Below are positions 19,681 to 30,421 of a stretch of 64,000 nt of DNA, one piece after another (the first letter of the stretch is position 1; each line of letters begins with the position of its first letter). A model generated the notes under the pieces. It saw only the letters and a program-made list of their open reading frames with translations, was not told where the DNA came from and did not search any database. Source of the DNA: Prorocentrum cordatum (taxonomy: Eukaryota > Sar > Dinophyceae > Prorocentrales > Prorocentraceae). The stretch is taken from positions 22,501 to 86,500 of the forward strand of contig CAUYUJ010022507.1 of NCBI GenBank assembly GCA_963575745.1. The letters are read 5' to 3'. The translations under genes and the position numbers were made by a program.

Positions 19681-21118
19681 CAGTACAGCGTTTCGTGGCC
19701 CCACAGGGAGCTCCACCGAAGGCTCCAGTGGTACAAGCCAAATGCGTCAACGCCACCCAGGACAGCGTTCCGTGGCCCCATATGGGGGCTCCACCGAAGG
19801 CTGTAGTGGCAGGGTCCGCATGCGTCAACGCCACCCAGGACAGCGTTTCGTGGCCCCACCGGGAGCTCCACCGAAGGCTGTAGTGGCAGGGTCCGCATGC
19901 GTCAACGCCACCCTGGACAGCGTTTCGTGATCTCATGGGGAGCTCCACCGAAGGCTCCAGTGGCAGGGTCCGCACGTGTCAACGCCACCCAGGACAGCGT
20001 TTTGTGGCTCCATATTGAGCTCCACCGAAGGCTCCAGTGGCAAGGTCCGCAAGCGTCAACGCCACCCAGGACAGCATTTCGCGGCCCCGTAGGGAGCTCC
20101 ACCGACGTCTCCAGTGGCAGGGTCCGTGTTCGTCAACGCCACCCAGGACAGCGTCTCGTCGCCCCATAGGGAGCTCCACCGAAAGCTCCAGTGGCAGGGT
20201 CAGTATGCGTCAACGCCACCCAGGACAGCGTCTCGTGGCCTCATAGGGAGCTCAATTGAAGGCCCCAGTGGCACAGGCCGCATGCGTCAACGCCACCCAG
20301 GACAGTGTTTCGTCGCCCTACAGGGAGCTCCACCGAAAGCTCCAGTGGCAGGGTCCGCATGCGTCAACGCCACCCGGGACAGCGTTTCGTGGCCCCACAG
20401 GGAGATCCACCGAAGGTTCCAGTGGCACAGGCCGCATGCGTCACCGCCACCCAGGACAGCGTTTCGTGGCCCCATAGGGACCTCCACCGAATGCTCCAGT
20501 GGCAGGGTTTGCATGAGTCAACGCCACCAGGGACAGCGCTTCGTGGCCCCATAGGGAGCCCCATCGAAGGCTCCAGTGGCAGGGTCCGCATGCGTCAACG
20601 CCACCCAGGACAGCGTTTCGTGGCCTCATGGGGAGCTCCAGCGACGGCTCCAGTGGCAGGGTCCGCATGCGTCAACGCCACCCAGGACAGCGTTTCGTGG
20701 TTTACGAGGAGCTCCACTGAATGCTCCAGTGGCAGGGTCCGCAAGCGTCAACGCCACCCAGGACAGCGTTCCGTGGCCCCAAAGGGGTCTCCACCGAAGG
20801 CTCCAGTGGCACAGGCCGCATGCGTCAACGCCACCCAAGATAGATTTCCGTGGCCCCATAGGGAGCTTAATTGAAGGCTCCAGTGGCACAGGCCGCATGC
20901 GTCAACGCCACCCGGGACACGCAGGACAGCGTTTCGTGGCCCCACAAGGAGCTCCACCGACGGCTCCAGTGGCACAGGCCGCCTGCGTCAACGCCACCCA
21001 GGACAGCGTCTCGTGGCCCCATAGGGAGCTGCACCGAAGGCTCCAGTGGCACAGGCCGCATGCGTCAGCGCCACCCAGGACAGCTTCTCGAGGCCCCATA
21101 GGGAGCTCCACCGAAACC
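19681..21118 (+). repeat. S1 satellite, 77-78-bp form
   Basis: About 18 units of the same family without the TTCGGCACACCCCTCACAC segment of the 90-bp form, using GTCAACGCCACCCAGGACAG instead. The block ends with a spacer that includes GGCTAATT near 21165. Confidence 0.92.
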
Positions 21119-21212
21119 GGTACCCACAATGCAGCATTCGCAACTGCATATGTTTGGGCCTTTCGTCAGGCTAATTGTTTGTTGTTTTCCGATACTTTTC
21201 CAAAGTGGGAAG

Positions 21213-21241
21213 GAGAAGGAAGAGGACGATGATGATGCTGT

Positions 21242-21292
<51 letters not shown>

Positions 21293-21360
21293 GGATGAGG
21301 ATGAGGAGGATGAGGAGGAAGGAGGAGGAGGAGGAGGAGGAGGAGGAGGAAAGGGAGGAG
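21213..21360 (+). repeat. GAT then GAG microsatellite
   Basis: A GAT run grades into GAG/GGA. Similar purine arrays precede the other copies of the adjoining unit. Confidence 0.9.
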
Positions 21361-21935
21361 GACCAGTGTAAACCTCAGAGTGTTGGAATGAATCCTTCCT
21401 CCAAGCTCCTTCTTCATAGGCCCCTACAAGGGTTCATGTCCACTGAGGGAGCTGCCGCGTTGGGAGACAACCGTTTGAAGACCCTGACGCATGCTAAAAT
21501 ACCATTCTCGGGACTCCAACGCCACGGATCAACTTGACTTTTGCGTCTTGACGATCCTGAATTGTGCCAGAACGCCGTTCGTGGGATTCCAACACAGCGA
21601 ATCAACGTAACCGTCCATCCTTCACAACCCAGAACCCTTCCCAAACACGGTTCTTGGTACGTTGACCATGGGAATAAGTGAAGCGCTCCTAATGGTCTAA
21701 AATGAATGTGCGCGGAGCTCAGGCGAGAGCCACATTTTGAAAACGAGCCGCCCTCAATCCGTGAGGCCCTGTCAAATTTTGAAGGCGCATGTGCGCGGCG
21801 CTAAGGCGAGAGCCACATTTTGAGAACGACCCGCCCTCAATCCGTGAAGCCTTTGCAGATTTTTTCAGAAGAGTGTGCGCGGCGCTAAGGCGAGAGCCAC
21901 ATTTTGAAAACTACCTGCCCTCCATTTGTTAACCT
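21361..21935 (+). repeat. interspersed unit plus 75-bp tandem tail, copy 1
   Basis: The first 340 bp (from CAGTGTAAACC) recurs at about 22403-22680 (partial) and 22757-23100. The tail, CGCGGCGCTAAGGCGAGAGC with CCACATTTTGAAAACG, repeats three times here and again at 23115-23275 and 24450-24620. Confidence 0.85.
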
Positions 21936-22402
21936 GTTGTCAATTTTTGAGCTGCAGGGTTATAAATGGCGAGGAAGTCTCCGGCGAAACGCCCGGCCCG
22001 CCCTTTCGACCAGCCTCGGGGTGCGACAAAGAGGATTTATGTAGAAGGAAATTGAACTGAGGAGGAGAGGGTGGAGGAGGAGGAGGGGGAGGAGGAGGAG
22101 GAGGAGGAGAAGGAGGAGGAGGAGGATGAGGAGGATGAGGAGGGGGAGGAAAAAAAAGAGGATGAGGAGGAGGGGGATGATGAGGTGGAGGAGGAGGAGG
22201 AAGAGGGGTTGTAATACTCATAGGAACAATAATAGTCATAAAACCCATTCTAAGAAGAATGCCAATCATGAGATGGATAACGGTAATCACAATTCTAATT
22301 AGTAGTATTTATATTAATACAAAACCCTACTAGTAATAACAATAGTATCAATAAGAAGAGGAGGAGGAGAAGGAGGAGGAGGAAGAGGAGGAGGAGGAGG
22401 AA
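21936..22402. repeat. purine microsatellites around an AT-rich patch
   Basis: GGA/GAG arrays at about 22050-22215 and 22352-22402 flank an AT-rich stretch (22215-22345) that stands out from the GC-rich surroundings. No gene is seen. Confidence 0.7.
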
Positions 22403-23280
22403 TACCAGTGTAAACCCATAGTCATCATCGATGTTGGAATACATCTCCCTCCAAACTCCTTCTTTCCTTCTTCATGGACCCCTACAAGGGTTCATTTACA
22501 CTGAGGGAGCTGCCTCGTTGGGAGACAACAGTTTGAAGACCCTGAGGCATGCTAAAACACCATTCTCGGGACTCCAACGCCACGGTTCAACCTGATTGTT
22601 GCGTCTTGACGATCCGGAATCGTACCAGAACGCCATTCTTGTGACTTCCAGACAGCGAATCAACATAATTGTGGCGCCCTCATAATGTTGAATCGATCAG
22701 AAGGAAGAGGATGATGATGAGGAGGAGGAGGATGAGGTGGAGGAGGACAGGGAGGAGGACCAGTGTAAACCTCAGAGTCATCAGCGATGTTGGAATGAAT
22801 CTTTCCTCCAAGCTCCTTCTTCATAGGCCCCTACAAGGGTTCATGTCCACTGAGGGAGCTGCCGCGTTGGGAGACAACCGTTTGAAGACCCTGAAGCATG
22901 CTAAAACACCATTCTCGGGACTCCAACGCCACGGATCAACTTGACTTTTGCGTCTTGACGATCCTGAATTGTGCCAGAACGCCGTTCGTGGGACTTCAAC
23001 ATTCAACACAGCGAATCAACGTAACCGTCCCGCCTTCACAACCCAGAACCCTTCCCAAACACGGTTCTTGGTACGTTGACCATGGGAATAAGTGAAAAGC
23101 TCCTAATGGTCTAAAACGAATGTGCGCGGGGCTCAGGCGAGAGCCACATTTTGAAAACCAGCCGCCCTCAATCCGTGAGGCCCTGCCAAATTTTGAAGGC
23201 GAATGTGCGCGGCGCTGAGGCGGGAGCCACATTTTGAAAACGACCCGCCCTCAATCCGTGAAACTTTTGCAAATGTTTCC
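22403..23280 (+). repeat. interspersed unit, copies 2 and 3
   Basis: Copy 2 (22403-22680) lacks the tail. Copy 3 (22757-23100) is followed by two 75-bp tail units. A short GAG/GAT tract at 22700-22755 separates them. Confidence 0.85.
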
Positions 23281-23397
23281 CAGCCATCCTGTGGTGTTGG
23301 GTCTTCGTTTTGAAGAGACGGTCCCGGCGTTCCTCCTTCCTTCCTTCCTTCCTTCCTTCTTCCCCCTCCATCATCATCGTTGTCACCTGTTTCAGCA

Positions 23398-24442
23398 CAC
23401 CCCTCACACGATTCGTGGCCCCATAGGGAGCTCCACCGAAGGCCCAAATGCTACCGCCTGCGTGCGTCACCCCCGCCCAGTACAGCGTTTCGTGGCCCCA
23501 CAGGGAACCACCGAAGGCCCCAGCGGCACCGCACGCATGCGTCACCCCCACTTAGTACAGCGCCTTGTGGTCTGATAGGAAGTTTAACCGAAGGCCCCAG
23601 CGGCACCCCCCGCATGCGTCACCCCCACCCAGTACAGCGTTTCGTGGCCCCATAGGGAGCTCCACCGAAGGCCGCAGTGGCACAGCCCGCATGCGTCACC
23701 CCCACCCAGTCCAGCGCTTCGTGGCCCCATAGGGAGCTCCACCGAAGGCCCAAGTGCTACCGCCCGTATGCGTCACTCCCACCCAGTACAGCGTTTCGTG
23801 GCCCCATAGGGAGCTCCACCGAAGGCGCCAGTGGCACCGCCCGCATGCCTGCGTCCCCCCCCCCAGCCAGTGCAGCGCTTCGTGGCCCCATCGAGAGCTC
23901 CACCGCAGGCTCCAGTGGCACCGTCCGCATGCGTCACCCCCCCCCAGTATAGCGCTTCGTGGCCCCATAGGGAGCTTCACCGGAGGCCTCAGAGGATGCA
24001 CTCGCCTGCGTCCCCCCCCAGCCAGTGCAGCGTTTCGTGGCCCCACAGGGAGCTCCACCGAAGGCCCCAGTGGCGGTGTTCGCATACGTGTCCCCCACCA
24101 AGCACAGCGCTTCGTGGCCTCATGGTGGGCTGCACCGAAGGCCCTGGTGGCTGTACTCGCATGCGTTTCCCCCACCCATTACATTGTTTCGTTGCCCCAT
24201 AGAGTGCTCCACCGAATGCCCCAGTGGCGGCCCCGCCCAACTGCGGCGCACCCCTCAGAGTTTTCGCGACCCCGTAGTGCGGTCCGCCTAAACCACCAGT
24301 GGCAGCGCCCACATGGCGGCCCCGCCCCTCATCGGCACACCTTTCGCACGCTTCATGGCCCCATGAGGAGATCCCCCGAATGCGATACCCGCAACGACGG
24401 TACTCACAACTGCGTATGGTTGGGTTCTGCGCCAGGATAATT
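23398..24442 (+). repeat. S1 satellite, left arm of a large inverted repeat
   Basis: Tandem S1 units end in a terminal spacer (GATACCCGCAACGACGGTAC, then AGGATAATT at 24434-24442). The whole order is mirrored at 24846-26415. Confidence 0.92.
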
Positions 24443-24845
24443 AAAACGAGTGTGCGCGGCGCTAAGGCGAGAGCCACATTTTGAAAATGGCCCGCCCTCA
24501 ATCCGTGAAGCTCCTGCAAACTTGCTAAACGAATGAACGCGGCGCCCAAACGAGATCCACATTTTGAAAACGGCCCGTTTTCAATCCGTGAAACTGCTGC
24601 CAATTTCTGAGCCTCAGTGTCATAAGTGGTGAGGGAGTCTCAGGCGAAACGTTCGGCCCGCCCAACTATATCTTTTAGAAAAAATAGGTCTAACCAGGGT
24701 TGGCTGGAGGGGGTCAGCCAGTAGGGTTGGCTGGATCTCCGGGGGTTGGCCGGGAAGGTTGGCTGGCTGGGCCCGTCGTCGCACGAGTCGATTTGCGACG
24801 TTGGTTATGACAAGTGAGGGTTTTCGCCACATTCATCCTCAGACC
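24443..24845. other. spacer of the large inverted repeat
   Basis: Contains two 75-bp tail units and a GGTTGGCTGG-rich minisatellite (about 24695-24770). No gene is seen. Confidence 0.7.
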
Positions 24846-26415
24846 AATTATCCTGGCGAAAGACCAAACCATTGCAGTTGTGAGTACCGTCGTTGCGGGT
24901 ATCGCCTTCGGGGGATCTCCTCATGGGGCCATAAAACATGCGAAAGGTGTGCCGATGTGAGGCGGGGCCGCCATGTGGGCGCTGCCACTGGTGGTTTAGG
25001 CGGACCGCACTACGGGGCCGCCAAAAGTGTGAGGGGTGCGCCGCAGTGGGGCGGGGCCGCCATTGGCTCCTTCGGTGGAGCACTCTATGGGGCAACGAAA
25101 CAATGTAATGGGTGGGGGAAACGCATGCGAGTACAGCCACCAGGGCCTTCGGTGCAACCCACCATGAGGCCACGAAGCGCTGTGCTTGGTGGGGGAAACG
25201 CATGCGAACACCGCCACTTTGGCCTTCGGTGGAGCTCCCTATGGGGCCACGAAGCGCTGTGCTTGGTGGGGGACACGTATGCGAACACCGCCAATGGGGC
25301 CTTCGGTGGAGCTCCCTGTGGGGCCACGAGGCGCTGTACTCGGTGGGGGGGGACGCAGGCGAGTGCATCCTCTGAGGCCTTCGGTGGAGCTCCGTATGGG
25401 GCCACGAGGCGCTGTACTGGGTGGGGGGTGACGCATGCGGGCGGTGCCACTGGTGCCTTCGGTGGAGCTCCCTATGGGACCACGAGGCGCTGTGCTCGGT
25501 GGGGGGGGACGCATTCGGGCGGTGCCGCTGGGGCCTTCGGTGGAGCTCCCTATGGGGCCACGAAGCGCTGTATTGGGTAGGGGGTGGCGCATGCGGGCGG
25601 TGCCACTGGGGCCTTCGGTGGAGCTCCGTATGGGGCCACGAAGCGTTGTGCTGGGTGGGTGTGTCGCATGCGGGCGGTGCCACTGGGCCCTTCGGTTGAG
25701 CTCCCTATGGGGCCACGAAGCGCTGTATTGGGTGGGGGGTGGCGCATGCGAACACCGTCACTGGGGCCTTCGGTTGAGCTCCCTATGGGGCCACGAAGCG
25801 CTGTCCTGGGTGGTGGTGACGCATGCGGGCGGTGCCACTGGGGCTTCGGTGGAGCTCCCTATGGGACCACGAGGCGCTGTACTCGGTGGGGGGGGACGCA
25901 TGCGGGCGGTGCCACTGGGGCCTTCAGTGGAGCTCCGTATGGGCCACGAAGCGCTGTATTAGGTGGGGATGACGCATGCGGGCGGTGCCACTGGGGCTTT
26001 CGGTTGAGCTCCCTATGGGGCCACGAAGCGCTGTCCTGGGTGGTGGTGACGCATGCGGGCGGTGCCACTGGGGCTTCGGTGGAGCTCCTAATGGGGCCAC
26101 GAAACGCTGTACTGGCTGGGTGTGACGCATGCGGGCGGTGCCGCTTGAGCCTTCGGTTGAGCTCCCTATGGGGCCACGAAGCGCTGTACTGGGATGGGGG
26201 TGGCGCATGCGGGCGGTGCCACTGGGGCCTTCGGTGGAGCTCCCTATGGGGCCACGAAGCGCTGTATTGGGTGGGGGGTGACGCATGCGGGCGGTGCCAC
26301 TGGGGCCTTCGGTGGAGCTCCCTATGGGGCCACGAAGCGCTGTACTCGGTGGGGGGTGACGCATGCGGGCGGTGCCGCTAGGGCCTTCGGTGGAGCCCAG
26401 GCCACGAAGCGCTGT
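24846..26415 (-). repeat. S1 satellite, right arm of the inverted repeat
   Basis: Begins with AATTATCCTGG, the reverse complement of the left arm terminus, followed by the inverted spacer and about 20 inverted S1 units. It ends in a GGAGGGA microsatellite at 26430-26520. Confidence 0.92.
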
Positions 26416-27000
26416 AGTCGGTGGGGGAAGCGCAGGGAGGAGGGAGGAGGGAGGAGGGAGGAGGAGGGGGGAGAGGAAGGAGGGAAGGAAGGGAGGAATG
26501 AAGGAAGGAAGAGGGAGGGGTAGGGAAAATCGATATGGTTCTACGAAAGATAAGGTTCCTGCTTGCCAACTCGCAAAGGGGTCTGACGCGAAATCGAGGG
26601 GCCATGGAAACACATGCATCACAGCACAGCACAGAAACGAGTATCCTCGTATTCCACGCCATGGTCTGGTACCTGTGCCATGATGTCGTTTGACCTCAAT
26701 TCCTTACCAGGTTCGTGGGCTCTCAGGCCGTGGGTTTCTCCGTGCGCCTCTGCGGGGGGGCGGTGAAAGCTTTGGGTTCTCTCGCACGTGATGGTCAGTG
26801 CTCCTCCGGGCCCCGCCGGGCGACGCGTCGTGGCTCGGCTGGGCCGCCCCCGGGCCCCGTCGTCGCCTTCGTGACGAGGGGAGGAGGAAGAGGAGAAAGA
26901 GGAGGAGGAGGAGGAGGAGGAGGAGGAAGATAATGAGGAGCAGGAGGGAGGAGGTAGGCGGAGCCAGAGGGAGAAGCGCAAGGGGTCCACGCACTTGCAT
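26416..27000. other. microsatellites and possible exon remnant
   Basis: Purine arrays lie at 26430-26520 and 26875-26935. Between them, 26710-26800 reads QAVGFSVRLCGGAVKALGSL on the plus strand, which looks protein-like but cannot be placed in a gene. Confidence 0.4.
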
Positions 27001-27008
27001 CATACCTT

Positions 27009-27440
27009 ATGGCAGCCACCCTGGCCTCAAGCCCGCCAGCTTGCAGTAGCTTGTGCTCTGACCTCAACTTCGGCCGCATGTCGGCCCCCACCCACACAGG
27101 CCAGAAAATCGAGGACGGCTACACCATCCATTGTTTGCGTGACAAGCACGACAAGTCAGTGGATGCCAAGACGTAGTTGAAGGCGCACAAGGTCATGGAG
27201 GGTTGCGTGCCGCCTGGGTGGACCTCTTGGCGCTCGAACGACCAGCGGATGTATAAGTTCATCTTCAGGTGGCGCTGCGACGAAACATTCGCCGAGCTTG
27301 GCCAGAGGAAGTATTTCGGAACTCCGCGCGCGGACACAAACGTCCAGACGGTACTGGTTGCCGTGGCCTTGACGGCGCAGTGGATGAACAAACGCCAGAC
27401 AGCTCGCCCCGTGGCCCCCCGCCAGCCCCACGCCAGAGGG
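27009..27440 (+). pseudogene. gene fragment with one in-frame stop
   Basis: A frame from ATG at 27009 reads protein-like sequence (KIEDGYTIHCLRDKHDK, then YKFIFRWRCDETFAELGQRK) and is interrupted only by TAG at 27174-27176. The right side decays into a pyrimidine microsatellite. I do not recognise the family. It could be a pseudogene, or two exons whose junction I cannot see; I find no splice sites around the stop. Confidence 0.4.
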
Positions 27441-27549
27441 CGAGCGTATATACGGGCACAGCACCGCGCTGCATGCGTAGCCTTCGGCTGGGCCAGGCAG
27501 GGCAAGACCCAGCACTGCATTGCGTGGCGCGCGGATGCCCGCGCCGGCC

Positions 27550-28085
27550 ACGACTCCTTTCAGGCCCTCCCTCAGACCCCCCCCTTTCGCCACCTCCTCT
27601 TCGTCCTCGTCGCCCGTCCTCCTTCTCACCCACCCCCTTCCGTCGTCCAGCTCCTCTGGCTACTCCTTCCGCCGGCTCCTCCTTCTCCTATTCCCTCCTC
27701 CTCTTCCGCCTCCTCCGCTCTCCTCGTCGTCCACTTCCTCCTCCTCCTCCTCGTCCGACGACTTCCCCGTCTTCCTCCTCTTCCTCCCATTCCCCGCCAG
27801 TCCCCCTCTCCCCCTCTCACGACGTCGGTGTCCGCCTTCCTCCGCCGCCCCCCTCCTCCCCTCCTCCTCCTCCCCTCCTCCTCCTCCTCCTCCTCCTCCT
27901 TTTTCCTTCCTCGTCCCCTTCCTCCTTCCTCCCTCCCTCCCGCCTCCCTCCTCTTCCTTTCTCCCCTTTATCGCCTCCTCTCCTCGTCGTCGTCCTCCTT
28001 CTCCTCCTCCTCCTCCTCCTCCTCCTCCTCCTCCTCCTCCTCCTCCTCCTCCTCCTCCTCCCCCGTTTCCCCCTCCTCCTCCTCT
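27550..28085 (+). repeat. TCC/CTC pyrimidine microsatellite
   Basis: More than 500 bp of C/T-rich triplet repeat. The long open frames on both strands here are artefacts of the repeat. Confidence 0.9.
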
Positions 28086-28398
28086 CCTCCTGGGCGCAGT
28101 CTGCGCTGAAACCGCGTTGGGCGCCCCCGTGGGACAGACTTTCAGCGCTCCCTCCGCGCCTGGTTTTCCGAAGCGCTGTCGCGGGAGTAGCGAGCGGGAG
28201 CTGTCCGTTACGATGCGTCTGAAACTGTTCCGGTGGCGACGGCAATGGCGCGGCGCGGTGGTGCTCGAACTAGTGGGGGTGATGCCACTTGTGGAGCGGT
28301 GATGGCAGCGATGGGGCGCAAAACAAACGGTCGAAATCACAGCGGCCGGAACCGTCAATGAAATTGCGAAGGGTCGTATTCCTTGTTATGGTATTTGA

Positions 28399-28713
28399 TT
28401 ACAGCTCAACCGTGGAATCAGCCAGTGCCAACTGCTCGGCCGCGGTTTCGACCGAGCCGCCGATGGTCTCTAGCAGTGCTGCTTCGTTTGCCCCCCGTCT
28501 GCGCAGCAACTCTTCAAGGGTGGACTGAACGCGTCGAGCGTGATACAATGTCGAAGTTGATCCATATACCAACGCTGTGGCTGCATGGGGCGCCAAGGAC
28601 CCCGGGCCAACGAATCCGCCGATCACTCCTGGCCGCCTGTGCGTGGTACATGGTGCTGCTCGGTTACGCCTGGGGCTATCCTCGCCGCCTGGCCTTGAAA
28701 CTGCTGGCGACAT
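28399..28713 (-). CDS. hypothetical small protein or terminal exon (about 100 aa)
   Basis: The frame reads GVIGGFVGPGSLAPHAATAL, then a helical stretch (STLEELLRRRGANEAALLET) and ends at TAA after DSTVEL. Alternating hydrophobic and charged residues and a local composition distinct from the flanking repeats suggest real coding. The right (5') part runs into a minisatellite, so it is more likely a last exon than a whole gene. The family is not recognised. Confidence 0.35.
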   Translation of the reverse strand: MSPAVSRPGGEDSPRRNRAAPCTTHRRPGVIGGFVGPGSLAPHAATALVYGSTSTLYHARRVQSTLEELLRRRGANEAALLETIGGSVETAAEQLALADSTVEL

Positions 28714-29310
28714 ATCCTCGCGCCCTTCGCTTAAAAACTGCCAGCGAAATATCCTCGCGCCCTTCGCTTGAATTTGCCGGTGAGATATCCCCTCGCCGCC
28801 TCTCGCCTACTGCCAACTAAATATCCGCATTCCCTGGGCTTTCAAATGCCAGCGACATATCCCCACCCCCCTGGCCTACAACTGCCGACGAAATATCCTC
28901 ACCCCCCCGACGTGCGAAATACCCTCAACCCCCTCCCTGGAAACTGCGAGCGAAATCTCCTCGCGCCCCTTGCTTGAACTTGCCAGCGAAATACCCTCAC
29001 CGCCCTGGCTTAGCACTGCCAGCGAAATGTCGAAATATCATCATCCCCTGTATTAAAGCTTCCAGCGAACTATCTTCACAGTCTTCGCTTGAAAATGCCA
29101 GCGGAACATTCTCGCGCCCCTTGCTTGAACTTGCCGGCGAAATATCTTCTACCCCGTGACTTAACCTCACCGCCCCTGGCTTCGAACTGCCAGCGAAATG
29201 TCTTCATCCCCTGGGCTCGCAACTGCCAGCGAAATGTCCTCGCCCCCTGGCTTAAAACTGCCGCCGAAATATCTTCGCCCCCGGATATACAACTGCCATC
29301 TAACGGATTC
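28680..29310 (+). repeat. minisatellite of about 35 bp
   Basis: Units contain CTGCCAGCGAAAT(A/G)TC and a C-rich half (CCTCGCCCCCTGGCTT). About 18 degenerate copies. Confidence 0.88.
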
Positions 29311-29369
29311 TGATTCAGTTGTTAATTCAGTCAGTCAGTGCTTCCCGAAAACCAAAATACGGGCTGCGC

Positions 29370-30283
29370 CCGTGAACCATCCAGAATGCACGGTGGCAGC
29401 GTGGCTGATGTCAGGGGTCGCCACGCGGGCGCGCTGCGACAAGGCGGGCCTCGGCGACTTCGCGGCGCGCGCCAGGCGCGCCATGGCCGCGCCTGGGCGC
29501 CGGGCGATTTGGGGCTGCGCGCGCGGCGTCGGTGTGTGGAGGGCGGAGGCCGCCCTCGTCAACGTCAGCGAACAGGCGCGCGACGCCGTGGAAAACGTTG
29601 CAGACGGTGGAGGGCCCGGGGCCCCGGTCGAGGCGGCCGTGCTGAAGGCCGCGTCGTGGCGGTAGGAGGCGCGCCCGCCGCGCGGAAGCGGTGCGTTGGC
29701 GGCGACGGCGAGCGCGGGGCGGCAGCGGCGGCGCAGGGGCCCGCGGTGGCCCGGCCGGCGATGAACGGGTGTCGTGAACAGGGCGATCGCGGACATTGCC
29801 GCGAGAGTCAAGGCCGAGCGAAAGAATGAAGAGCGGAAGGCGGCCGAGAAGTTGCTTGGGGTGGTCTGGGGGGCGGCCGTGGCGCAGTTCGAAGGAGAGT
29901 GCGGCGGCGCGCAGGAGACGCCGCCCAATGCCGTCCGAGACAGGTTGGCCAAGGCCTGCAAGGGCGCCCAGACGATGACGCCGGGGTGGCACGCAGGCGC
30001 GCGCAGCCTGCGCCTTGCGAGGCTTCGGGGGCAGCTGCAGAGGAACGTCGACCAGAGGGCCGGGGCGGCCGCGCAGCTCCAGAAATCCTTGACCTTGTCG
30101 CCGGCCCAGCGCGCGGAGGCCCTCGACCACCTCTTCGGCCTTCCCGGGCCGACGGCGGCGACGAGCAGTTCGTCTTCGTCGAAGCAAGCTTCGTTCTCTT
30201 TGCAAGGCGCCCGCGCGCCAACTGAGGGAAATCTTGGGGGCTTGGCTGGGGGCTTGGCTAGGGGTGTGGTTAGGGGTTGGTGA
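29370..30283 (+). CDS. two-exon hypothetical gene with a 120-nt GT-AG intron
   Basis: Exon 1 (about 29370-29661) encodes ECTVAAWLMSGVATRARCDK and an Ala/Arg-rich helix. GT at 29662 and AG at 29780-29781 bound a 120-nt intron whose removal joins TGG CG to G GCG ATC in frame. Exon 2 (29782-30283) begins AIADIAARVKAERKNEERKA, contains a charged helix and a LSPAQRAEALDHLFGL segment, then a Ser-rich, Gly-rich tail. It is a plausible helical soluble protein; I do not recognise a family. The start codon is not fixed, because the frame is open into the upstream minisatellite. Confidence 0.5.
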
Positions 30284-30421
30284 GAGGTTCGCCGAGCTCC
30301 TCCCTCCCGCCGCTGGGTTCTGATGAGAGAAGACAAACTCTGCTCCTCCCCCTCTCGCCTCGGGGCCGCTCCCCCCTGAGGGAAATGGGGGGGGATCGAG
30401 TGGCGGCCGCGCCCCGCCGCT

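Noticed and set aside
23754-26622. Long ORFs with repeated RPHRELHRRPQW- or GGAPYGATKRC-type peptides
   Set aside because: Direct translations of S1 satellite units, present in both orientations with the inverted array.
27520-28358. Ser/Pro/Leu-rich ORFs on both strands
   Set aside because: Pyrimidine triplet microsatellite; no sign of selection on codons.
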